NCBI RefSeq assembly: GCF_051967035.1
Contig: NZ_JBQCKK010000014.1
Span: forward strand, 1 to 64,000
Direction of reading: 5' to 3'
From: Brevibacillus sp051967035
Lineage (GTDB): Bacteria; Bacillota; Bacilli; Brevibacillales; Brevibacillaceae
Length of the DNA stretch: 64,000 nucleotides
In this document: piece after piece, positions 6,470-11,859 of the stretch
How positions within the stretch are numbered: the first letter of the stretch is position 1
Layout: each line of letters opens with the position of its first letter
Program-made: the position numbers and the translations under genes
The notes under the pieces: model-generated
The model's database searches: none
Seen by the model: only the letters and a program-made list of their open reading frames with translations
Told to the model about the DNA's origin: nothing

Positions 6470-6976
6470 ATGTACTCAGTTGAGCAACTGCAGGCATTGG
6501 ATTACTTGCTGAAAAGAATTACCAGAGAAGACTCCTTTGCCATGTACAATAAAAACTTAAAGCTGGTTATTGAATTTAATAATTTGCTTTGGTACGGAGA
6601 TTTCATCGAAATTGACGGAAGAGGAGCCAGCCAATTATTCATCGATGATGCTGGAAGGATCGTCAGAGATACTTTTTATCCAACTGGCAACAACGCAGCT
6701 TCTCCTTTTAAACAAATATGGGATTCCTTCGTTGCTTTAGCAGTAAAAGCAGATGACCAATGGTGGGGGAATCCTTTCAATCGAATTACTGATTTACCCC
6801 TACTGTTCGAAACTCTTATTCAAATTCTGGAAAGAGCAGATATATCAGTCGGATGCAGCGCATTTCGCCCCTATTTACTGAACGCTCAAGCCGTAGACGG
6901 CACACTCCGATTGCCGTTTATAAATCTGGGAGAAGAGAAAATAAAACTCGTTTCCATCATCGAGTTACATGACTGA
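6470..6976 (+). CDS. Unknown rightward phage protein (168 aa)
   Basis: ATG at 6470, with GGAAGGAGGTGAAACC directly upstream, gives 168 residues starting MYSVEQLQALDYLLKRITRE. The protein is soluble, aromatic-rich and has an acidic segment (LLWYGDFIEIDGRGASQLFI) followed by mixed helix and strand. It looks too large and well ordered for a simple regulator. It converges on the 85-residue gene, overlapping its end by 20 bases. Read against the operon, it may be a late-acquired cargo gene with its own promoter. No family recognised. Confidence 0.6.
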   Translation: MYSVEQLQALDYLLKRITREDSFAMYNKNLKLVIEFNNLLWYGDFIEIDGRGASQLFIDDAGRIVRDTFYPTGNNAASPFKQIWDSFVALAVKADDQWWGNPFNRITDLPLLFETLIQILERADISVGCSAFRPYLLNAQAVDGTLRLPFINLGEEKIKLVSIIELHD

Positions 6977-7214
6977 ATCCCTCATAGTAACGGTTGATAG
7001 CCCGCCATACTGCTTCTTCCTTTTCTGCTTCCGTGGCATAATGACCATCAAGGATTTCAGAGATTCGCTTTCTCAGGTGAGAGAGCGGATCTCTCTGGAT
7101 TTTTCGTTCTGGTAGTACGAAGAATGCCCTATCTACCCAATCACGGAATACATCCAGGCTCATTGCTTCAAGCTCATTGGATGTTGGCAAGAATTTATCC
7201 AGCCCCTTTTCCAT
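6957..7214 (-). CDS. Small phage protein (85 aa), unknown
   Basis: The ATG at 7214 lies behind GGAGGTGA and begins MEKGLDKFLPTSNELEAMSL. The protein is helical and charged, with DGHYATEAEKEEAVWRAINR near the C terminus. It overlaps the convergent gene at 6470-6976 by 20 bases. Function unknown; the conserved ribosome site and length support a real gene of the early operon. Confidence 0.55.
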   Translation of the reverse strand: MEKGLDKFLPTSNELEAMSLDVFRDWVDRAFFVLPERKIQRDPLSHLRKRISEILDGHYATEAEKEEAVWRAINRYYEGFSHVTR

Positions 7215-7223
7215 CCTACTCAC

Positions 7224-7426
7224 CTCCTCCCTTTGTCACGAGGCCGCTGACAGCCCTGCCCACTCTGCCAGCACCACCGCCCTAGAAACGGCCCGTATTG
7301 ACCTCGTTATGTATGGATGGTATCGACCACCCGTGGAAGGCCCAGAACGCTCTCTGGAGCTTCCACGCGGGGCCGAGGCCACGCGTTACTGCTTGTCCAC
7401 CGCCGAAATTATGTGGTATGATGTTT
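7224..7426. other. 200-bp non-coding stretch with a strong hairpin
   Basis: No gene with a ribosome site is seen here on either strand. Positions 7330-7371 form a long hairpin: CCC-GTGGAAG pairs with CTTCCAC-gc-GGG, and an inner stem CCAGA/TCTGG closes a six-base loop. A leftward promoter is possible at 7410-7435 (TTGGTT, 17 bases, TAATTT on the minus strand). The hairpin may be in the leader of the leftward genes or in a small RNA. Confidence 0.4.
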
Positions 7427-7466
7427 TTAACCAATAAGTCGCCTCTCGTTCCCGCGAGAGGTTTTT
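7393..7466 (+). promoter_or_regulatory. Antisense promoter with terminator-like hairpin (second unit)
   Basis: TTGTCC (7394-7399), 18 bases and TATGAT with an upstream TGG form a plus-strand promoter. A hairpin CCTCTCG-ttccc-CGAGAGG (7442-7461) with TTTTTTCTTTT follows only about 25 bases later. The hairpin lies inside the leftward 42-residue gene. A transcript of about 50 nt is predicted. Same layout as 555-618 and 8536-8593. Confidence 0.4.
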
Positions 7467-7555
7467 TCTTTTGTCAGGAACTTGCGGATCTCCCAGCCCT
7501 TGCACAGCGTTCCCCGGTACCTTCCGTCTTTCATCAGCCTATATGGTTGTCTCAC
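7427..7555 (-). CDS. Small basic phage protein (42 aa), GTG start
   Basis: GTG at 7555 overlaps the TGA of the preceding gene (GTGA overlap) and has AGGAGG seven bases upstream. It encodes a basic protein starting MRQPYRLMKDGRYRGTLCKG, of the kind seen as small phage 'YR-rich' proteins. Translational coupling to the 111-residue gene is likely. The terminator-like hairpin at 7442-7466 lies in its last codons, on the other strand. No function known. Confidence 0.5.
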   Translation of the reverse strand: MRQPYRLMKDGRYRGTLCKGWEIRKFLTKEKTSRGNERRLIG

Positions 7556-7887
7556 GCGATCCCCTCCTGAAACCGTCTCGCTATCCACTCCGATTCACGC
7601 TGTTGCTTTGCTTCCCTAACCAGTTGTGCCGCTTCCTGCATCTGAACCGCGTCAAAGGTCATTCCAAGAGTCTGCCGACGATTTGCTGTCGCTTCTAGTG
7701 CTTCTGCGATCAGATGCAATTGCTCCTCGTCGAAGCCGTCAAATAAACGGTCCAACTGCTTGGTATTAATTGCTGCTTGCAAGGTTACTGTGAGTTTTTT
7801 GTGGTACATGCTGTCGCCAAGTCCTTTGTAACGCCTTGCTTCTTCTGCAAGAGCCTGTACGATGAAACCATACTGTTTACCTGTCAT
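7552..7887 (-). CDS. Unknown phage early protein (111 aa)
   Basis: ATG at 7887 lies eight bases after AGGGGG. The protein is helical and soluble (MTGKQYGFIVQALAEEARRY..., ending WIARRFQEGIA). Helices of regular length with Leu and Ala spacing suggest a helical bundle or coiled-coil oligomer. It sits between the XRE gene at 7900 (12-base gap) and the 42-residue gene (4-base overlap). No family recognised. Confidence 0.55.
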   Translation of the reverse strand: MTGKQYGFIVQALAEEARRYKGLGDSMYHKKLTVTLQAAINTKQLDRLFDGFDEEQLHLIAEALEATANRRQTLGMTFDAVQMQEAAQLVREAKQQRESEWIARRFQEGIA

Positions 7888-7899
7888 GAGCTTATCCCC

Positions 7900-8502
7900 C
7901 TATCGAACCGCTACAGCCGGTTCAAGTTGATCGATTCGCGGCATAGCAACCTGCTCGGTTAACGCTTCAATGTTCCACATCCGCCCGATCTCGCGCATTT
8001 CAGCTCTGTCCTCACGATCTGCTGCGTAGAGATACGACTTAATGGCTGGGATCACATCGGCAACTTCTTTGATGTGGCGCTTCGCTTCGGTTGTCAGCTG
8101 GTAGGTGCCTCGCATGGCGGCTCGATTCGCAACTGGCTCCTTATCGATCAGCTCTTCAACTGCTGCCAGGGCTTGCTTGAGCTGTCTGCGCAAGTTATGT
8201 AGTGTTTCCGAGACGTTTTGGTTCAGAGCTGGATCAACCGGCACCAACCCCAGCGGATCGAGGCCATATGCGTGAGACAAGAGGTCGCATCCCTCGTACC
8301 ACTCAAGTGCTATGCACCACTCTGCGGCAAGAGCAATGTCGGGTTCAATCTCCCCGCATTCCACCTTCGATACCTTCTTGGGATCAATCCGAAGATGGGT
8401 AGCCACTTGAATTTGCGTTCGCATGTTCGGATTAGGGTTATTCACCCGGTAATGTCGCAGATATTCTCCAAAATTACCCATGGAAAACGCTCTGTTCGCC
8501 AT
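7900..8502 (-). CDS. XRE-type helix-turn-helix regulator (200 aa)
   Basis: The first 70 residues hold a Cro/CI-type helix-turn-helix (YLRHYRVNNPNPNMRTQIQV, then LRIDPKKVSKVECGEIEPDI). The remaining 130 residues are helical, with QLKQALAAVEELIDKEP and a region around LTTEAKRHIKEVADVIPAIK. Start ATG 8502 follows AAAGGAGAACG. It lies in the leftward early operon, so it is not the maintenance repressor (that is at 9442); phage early proteins of this build often regulate the switch to replication or carry out host takeover functions. Assignment beyond HTH is not possible. Confidence 0.7.
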   Translation of the reverse strand: MANRAFSMGNFGEYLRHYRVNNPNPNMRTQIQVATHLRIDPKKVSKVECGEIEPDIALAAEWCIALEWYEGCDLLSHAYGLDPLGLVPVDPALNQNVSETLHNLRRQLKQALAAVEELIDKEPVANRAAMRGTYQLTTEAKRHIKEVADVIPAIKSYLYAADREDRAEMREIGRMWNIEALTEQVAMPRIDQLEPAVAVR

Positions 8503-8517
8503 ATGTTCGTTCTCCTT

Positions 8518-8781
8518 TCAGTTGTCAATGGACTGTATGATGGGGGTGTGCTCATCTTTCGCCCTTCCTTGATTGGCTCGGGGCGTTTTTTTATCCATCC
8601 GGGCTTGATCCAGTAACAGGTTGAAGATCACATTCTCCTGCAGCAACACGCTGCGTTGCAGCTGCTCGGCTGGGCCGCGTAAATCTTTGGAGGCCATACG
8701 GACCTCATAGCAGTATGTGATCAGTGCCGCCTTGAGCTCATCAGCTGCGCGGACGACACGAGGATATTGCATAATGGACAT
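8518..8781 (-). CDS. Unknown phage protein (87 aa)
   Basis: The ATG at 8781 (MSIMQYPRVVRAADELKAAL) is the best start; the longer frame is rich in Arg and Lys and looks non-coding. Ribosome site weak (GATGGTGAAAACC). A long helix (about residues 8-60) with regular hydrophobic spacing suggests dimerisation. The last codons overlap the antisense hairpin at 8560-8593. No family recognised. Confidence 0.45.
   Translation of the reverse strand: MSIMQYPRVVRAADELKAALITYCYEVRMASKDLRGPAEQLQRSVLLQENVIFNLLLDQARMDKKTPRANQGRAKDEHTPIIQSIDN
8536..8593 (+). promoter_or_regulatory. Antisense -10-like box and terminator-like hairpin (third unit)
   Basis: TGTATGAT (8534-8541) on the plus strand is followed by a hairpin CGCCC...GGGGCG (8562-8584) and seven T residues. 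No convincing -35 is present. The layout matches 555-618 and 7393-7466, so I record it as a possible short antisense transcript. Confidence 0.3.
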
Positions 8782-8839
8782 TCGGTTTTCACCATCTTTC
8801 TTGAGGCTTGTCCTACGACACCGGGCAGGCCCGGTGCGA

Positions 8840-8989
8840 TCATTCGTTTGCCGCTTTCTTTCTTGGTTCTGGGTTCGTTTCCGTTTTGGAGAAATACGGG
8901 GCGAATGCAGCGGTGAAAGCTTCGAGGCGATCCCGCTCCCCATAAGTGACCTTGCCGATTTTCAGCTGTGTTTTTTTCCGTCTCGCCAT
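8840..8989 (-). CDS. Very small basic phage protein (49 aa)
   Basis: ATG at 8989 with GGGGGTGGTGAC upstream encodes a 49-residue protein starting MARRKKTQLKIGKVTYGERD and ending EPRKKAANE. Lys and Arg at both ends suggest nucleic-acid contact, but no family is recognised. It is the second gene of the leftward operon after the Cro-like gene. Confidence 0.5.
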   Translation of the reverse strand: MARRKKTQLKIGKVTYGERDRLEAFTAAFAPYFSKTETNPEPRKKAANE

Positions 8990-9071
8990 GTCACCACCCC
9001 CCTGTAACTTACTTATGCAGGGTGGGTAGGAGGACGACCCAAGCGATTTCATGCTGATTCACCTCCACAAT

Positions 9072-9290
9072 TCACGCTGATTGTGTTGAAACATCACAAT
9101 TCTTTTCAAAAAAATTTGTCCATGGAAAATCTAAAACGCTAGCAATTTTTTTTGCTACTTTAACACTAGGCGTAGTTCCTTTTTCAATTTTAGTGTACCA
9201 ACTGCGATCAATACCTGCTAACTCAGCTACCTGCTCTTGTGTCATGTTTTTCTCGGATCTAATGTTAACCAGCCAGTGATTCGGATTCAT
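9072..9290 (-). CDS. Cro-like XRE regulator of the lysis-lysogeny switch
   Basis: 72 residues, nearly all one XRE helix-turn-helix (NIRSEKNMTQEQVAELAGID, then SWYTKIEKGTTPSVKVAKKI). ATG 9290 follows AAGGAGGTGG. As the first gene of the leftward early operon, divergent from the repressor, it fills the Cro position: expected to bind the operators at 9329-9400 and shut off repressor synthesis. It is transcribed from the TTGACT/TATTAT promoter at 9322-9350. Confidence 0.8.
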   Translation of the reverse strand: MNPNHWLVNIRSEKNMTQEQVAELAGIDRSWYTKIEKGTTPSVKVAKKIASVLDFPWTNFFEKNCDVSTQSA

Positions 9291-9321
9291 TGAACCACCT
9301 CCTTAGCGATCTTTTAACACA

Positions 9322-9350
9322 ATAATACTGTGCAAAAAAATCACAGTCAA
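9322..9350 (-). promoter_or_regulatory. Leftward early promoter (PR-like) with operator in the spacer
   Basis: On the minus strand: TTGACT at 9345-9350, a 17-base spacer and TATTAT at 9322-9327, a near-consensus sigma-A promoter for the Cro-like gene. The spacer contains operator copy 1 (9329-9345), so a bound repressor would block RNA polymerase directly. Confidence 0.75.
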
Positions 9351-9400
9351 GTTATTTGTGATTTTTTTGCTCAAATATTCCATTGTGATTTTCCGTCACT
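9329..9400. promoter_or_regulatory. Three repressor operators of the genetic switch
   Basis: Three 17-bp sites share TGTGATTTT: copy 1 at 9329-9345 (inverted; TGTGATTTTTTTGCACA on the minus strand, with palindromic ends TGTG/CACA), copy 2 at 9357-9373 (TGTGATTTTTTTGCTCA), copy 3 at 9384-9400 (TGTGATTTTCCGTCACT). Centres are 27-28 bases apart. Copy 1 lies in the spacer of the leftward promoter and copy 3 in that of the rightward one, as in lambda-like switches. Confidence 0.75.
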
Positions 9401-9406
9401 TATAAT
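9378..9406 (+). promoter_or_regulatory. Repressor promoter (PRM-like)
   Basis: TATAAT at 9401-9406 with a weak TTCCAT 17 bases upstream, ahead of the repressor gene. A good -10 with a poor -35 fits a promoter needing activation or giving low constitutive expression. Operator copy 3 fills the spacer, allowing autoregulation. Confidence 0.6.
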
Positions 9407-9441
9407 AAATAAAAAAAACAAATTAAAGGAGGGGGACAGAG

Positions 9442-9924
9442 TTGACATTCGGGGAAAGATTAAAGCTACTCCGCACCCGCAAACAACTATCACAGCAAGC
9501 TTTGTCTGATCGTCTCGGCCTGAATAGATCCACCTATGCCAGATACGAAACGGATGATAATCAGCCTGACTATGATACCCTCCAAACTCTTGCAGATTTT
9601 TTCGAGGTGACAGTTGATTATCTTTTAGGTAGAGAAGCTATTCATGGTACTGCTGTATTTGGTGAGAAGCAACAAAACAATATTTCTGATGATCTATCGT
9701 CGATTAAGCCTCTCACCAAGGATAAAATGCTCCAAGAGCTAACTAATGACGATCCTGACGATATCTATTTTCTAGACGGCTATTTAGAAGCATCAGAAGA
9801 AGAAAAAAAGGAAATTAGAAGACATTGGCTAGAGATTAAAAGACAGATGCGCGAGAACAAAATAAAGCAAGCTTCTCCTATATCTCTCCGTGATTTCAAT
9901 GAGAAAATTAAAAAGCCCGATTAA
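9442..9924 (+). CDS. Phage repressor, XRE family (CI/ImmR-like)
   Basis: TTG start at 9442 with AAAGGAGGGGGACAGAG upstream; 160 residues. The HTH spans residues about 5-62 (FGERLKLLRTRKQLSQQALS, then GLNRSTYARYETDDNQPDYD and ending in VTVDYLLGR), the typical domain of ICEBs1 ImmR or phi105 repressor. A charged linker and a helical C-terminal segment (EEEKKEIRRHWLEIKRQMR) follow, with no LexA-like autocleavage dyad visible. It is followed by an ImmA-type protease, which is known to cut repressors of this class. Ends in a terminator. Confidence 0.85.
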   Translation: MTFGERLKLLRTRKQLSQQALSDRLGLNRSTYARYETDDNQPDYDTLQTLADFFEVTVDYLLGREAIHGTAVFGEKQQNNISDDLSSIKPLTKDKMLQELTNDDPDDIYFLDGYLEASEEEKKEIRRHWLEIKRQMRENKIKQASPISLRDFNEKIKKPD

Positions 9925-9942
9925 CAGAGTGGGCTTTTTATT
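9909..9942 (+). terminator. Terminator after the repressor gene
   Basis: AAAAAGCCC and GGGCTTTTT flank a 12-base loop; the stop codon of the repressor lies in the loop. The following TTATT completes an intrinsic terminator, so the ImmA gene downstream needs its own promoter. Confidence 0.75.
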
Positions 9943-9954
9943 ATAGCACAAAAA

Positions 9955-9968
9955 CGAACATATGTTCT
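9955..9968 (+). promoter_or_regulatory. LexA (SOS) box upstream of the ImmA-type protease gene
   Basis: CGAACATATGTTCT matches the Bacillus LexA consensus CGAACRNRYGTTYC at 13 of 14 positions; GAACATATGTTC is a perfect 12-bp palindrome. It lies 39 bases before the protease start codon, where it would repress until DNA damage. A possible -10 (TATGTT) is at 9977-9982. Confidence 0.7.
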
Positions 9969-10006
9969 AATTTTCGTATGTTGGTTTGGTGAGGAGGAAC
10001 CCACAC

Positions 10007-10522
10007 ATGTACACAAAAGAACTTTGTACCTCACAAACCTGGCTTGAAGAAATGGTGTATAACCTGCTTCGCTACCATGGATTTGAACAGCCAGAAGACA
10101 TTGATGTACTTGAAATATGCCGAACATTCAATATTGAGGTTTGGTTCAGCGAAGGGCGAAGCCGATCCTTTCCTCACCCGCTAAAGGCCGGTTGGTTCGT
10201 CATCCAAGTTGACTCCACCCTTTGTGAAGAGGAGCAGAGAGAAAAAATCGCTCACGAACTTGGCCATCTTATCTTGCATTGTGGCGCACAACCTGGTCTT
10301 CCCGAGCTTATGATTTGCATGCAGGAGTCTCAAACGAATCACTTCACCGAACATCTGTTGGTGCCGTTTTACATGTTTGACCGACTCTTTTACCGGGTAA
10401 ACCGCTATGAAGCACCCAAGTACATAGCCAGGCTGTTCCGCGTTACGGAGAAGATCGCCCGGCAGCGGTTTGAGCGATTCTTGAGCAGGGCATTTCAGCG
10501 TGGATTTGAACACTACATTTAG
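10007..10522 (+). CDS. immA: ImmA/IrrE-family metallopeptidase (anti-repressor)
   Basis: 171 residues from the ATG at 10007, nine bases after GAGGAGGA; an upstream TTG lacks a ribosome site. The zinc site HELGH is at residues 83-87, with the third ligand expected among the helix that follows (NHFTEHLLVPFYMF; Glu and His present). ImmA of ICEBs1 and related phages cleaves the XRE repressor encoded next to it and thereby triggers induction. The order repressor-ImmA is the same here. The SOS box directly upstream suggests that its synthesis, not only its activity, is induced by DNA damage. Confidence 0.87.
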   Translation: MYTKELCTSQTWLEEMVYNLLRYHGFEQPEDIDVLEICRTFNIEVWFSEGRSRSFPHPLKAGWFVIQVDSTLCEEEQREKIAHELGHLILHCGAQPGLPELMICMQESQTNHFTEHLLVPFYMFDRLFYRVNRYEAPKYIARLFRVTEKIARQRFERFLSRAFQRGFEHYI

Positions 10523-10555
10523 CATAGTTGAAAACAAGAATTGATTCTTACTTAA

Positions 10556-11494
10556 ATGACCATTAGAATTAACAACAGAATTCATGGAATAATTAAGAAG
10601 TACAGGAGAGTTTTTGATCTTTTAGCAACTTGTGATGGGGTGATAGGTATGTCGGGGGTCCCTTTTTTAACAACGTTCATTAAAGATTTCCCATTGATTA
10701 TGGTTATAGGCTTTTCCGTATTCTTGGTAACCACAGTTGGAAAGATTGTCAAAGCCTTCATCAGATATGCAAAAAAATCTGATTTCGATAAAATATTTGA
10801 CACAAAAGACCAAAAGAGTTGGGAATCTGGATTTAAACAGCTTATATTTGCGCTACTTCTGATCCTTTGCGCTCATCTCATTGGAGGAGTCATAGCTTTT
10901 TCAATAAACACTAGTAATGCACAGCCAATACTTCCTAATTTTCTGGGTGGACTCATCATTTTAACATTACTCCTTAGTTTCATTCTCATAATGATTCATT
11001 GGTGCTTAAGACAGTTCGTGGCACCTTTGTATTCAACAATAGTACGACGAAATTATGAACCCGATTACGAAAAGCACAAACGGTATTTTAAATATCTACT
11101 CCTGACCAATTTCATTAGTGCATATTTATCTATTTATTTCGTTTCCATAGTGTCTATGAACCAGCTTTTTGCTGGAAGGACAGATTGGCTATCCCTCCTC
11201 GTGTCAATTTTAGCAAATACACTGATTGCTTTGTTTTATTTTCATTTCTCCGTTCATTTGTATCGAGATGTGTTTAAAATTGAATCTCCGTCCGGGAAGT
11301 TCTCGTACAAAATGATCATCCCACATATTGAAACCGTACAGAATCATCCGCTTTTTGTTTTATATTCCTTAGACTCTAATCGAATTGTTCTTGGCAATCA
11401 CCCTAACGAAGATAAGTGCAATCATCTTTATGTGTATGATCGAGATAAGCACCGATATTTACTATTTATGAAGAGTGAAATTAATGAACCTTAG
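10556..11494 (+). CDS. Multi-pass membrane protein of unknown function in the lysogeny module (312 aa)
   Basis: About five membrane segments: residues ~35-60, ~92-115, ~128-150, ~180-203 and ~212-235. A soluble C-terminal domain of about 75 residues (SPSGKFSYKMIIPHIETVQN onward) follows. The ATG at 10556 has no clear ribosome site; ATG 10649 with GGGGTGAT upstream is an alternative that would shorten the protein by 31 residues. The gene is clearly richer in A and T than the phage and host genes around it, a mark of recent transfer. Position and build suit a lysogenic conversion gene such as superinfection exclusion, but no family is recognised. Confidence 0.6.
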   Translation: MTIRINNRIHGIIKKYRRVFDLLATCDGVIGMSGVPFLTTFIKDFPLIMVIGFSVFLVTTVGKIVKAFIRYAKKSDFDKIFDTKDQKSWESGFKQLIFALLLILCAHLIGGVIAFSINTSNAQPILPNFLGGLIILTLLLSFILIMIHWCLRQFVAPLYSTIVRRNYEPDYEKHKRYFKYLLLTNFISAYLSIYFVSIVSMNQLFAGRTDWLSLLVSILANTLIALFYFHFSVHLYRDVFKIESPSGKFSYKMIIPHIETVQNHPLFVLYSLDSNRIVLGNHPNEDKCNHLYVYDRDKHRYLLFMKSEINEP

Positions 11495-11516
11495 CCGAAT
11501 TTGAATTTGAATAAAA

Positions 11517-11544
11517 CAAAAGGAGCGCCGGAGCGCTCCTTTTA
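11517..11544. terminator. Bidirectional terminator between convergent genes
   Basis: AAAAGGAGCGC-CG-GAGCGCTCCTTTT is a near-perfect hairpin with A and T runs on both sides. It ends the membrane protein gene (plus strand) and the 105-residue gene (minus strand), whose stop codon it contains. Confidence 0.8.
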
Positions 11545-11859
11545 TACTGCAATCTTTTTGTTTTTTTCCATATTGACCAAGATGTCTTTAGCTTCTTGGT
11601 ATTTATCAAATACGACTTTTTCTTTCCCGTTCACGAATAATGTTTGCCGCGTCAATTCTTTATCCGCATTAAAGTAGTAGGTGTCTATAACTGCCAAATC
11701 ATAAGCAGTTGTGGACGTTACTGTAAGCTTAACTGCGCCTCCAGCCAAGGCTTGGGTTTCATAATGGGCACCTGCAGATACGGCCTCCTGGATGATTTCG
11801 TTGATATCCGGTCCTTTGTACATTAGCAGGGCTGCAACATCTTTGATGGAATTACTCAT
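11542..11859 (-). CDS. Small partner protein of the SF2 helicase (105 aa), unknown
   Basis: ATG 11859 overlaps the helicase stop by four bases (ATGA), so the two are translationally coupled. The protein begins MSNSIKDVAALLMYKGPDIN and has a helical start, a beta-rich middle (GGAVKLTVTSTTAYDLAVID) and a Lys-rich end (NMEKNKKIAV). No catalytic motif, zinc site or membrane segment is seen. Strict coupling suggests it binds or regulates the helicase. No known family recognised; it is not the size of HamA, the DUF1837 partner in Hachiman. Confidence 0.65.
   Translation of the reverse strand: MSNSIKDVAALLMYKGPDINEIIQEAVSAGAHYETQALAGGAVKLTVTSTTAYDLAVIDTYYFNADKELTRQTLFVNGKEKVVFDKYQEAKDILVNMEKNKKIAV

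Noticed and set aside
7177..7437. Plus-strand frames in the 7.2-7.4 kb gap
   Set aside because: No ribosome site; sequence dominated by a hairpin; better read as non-coding.
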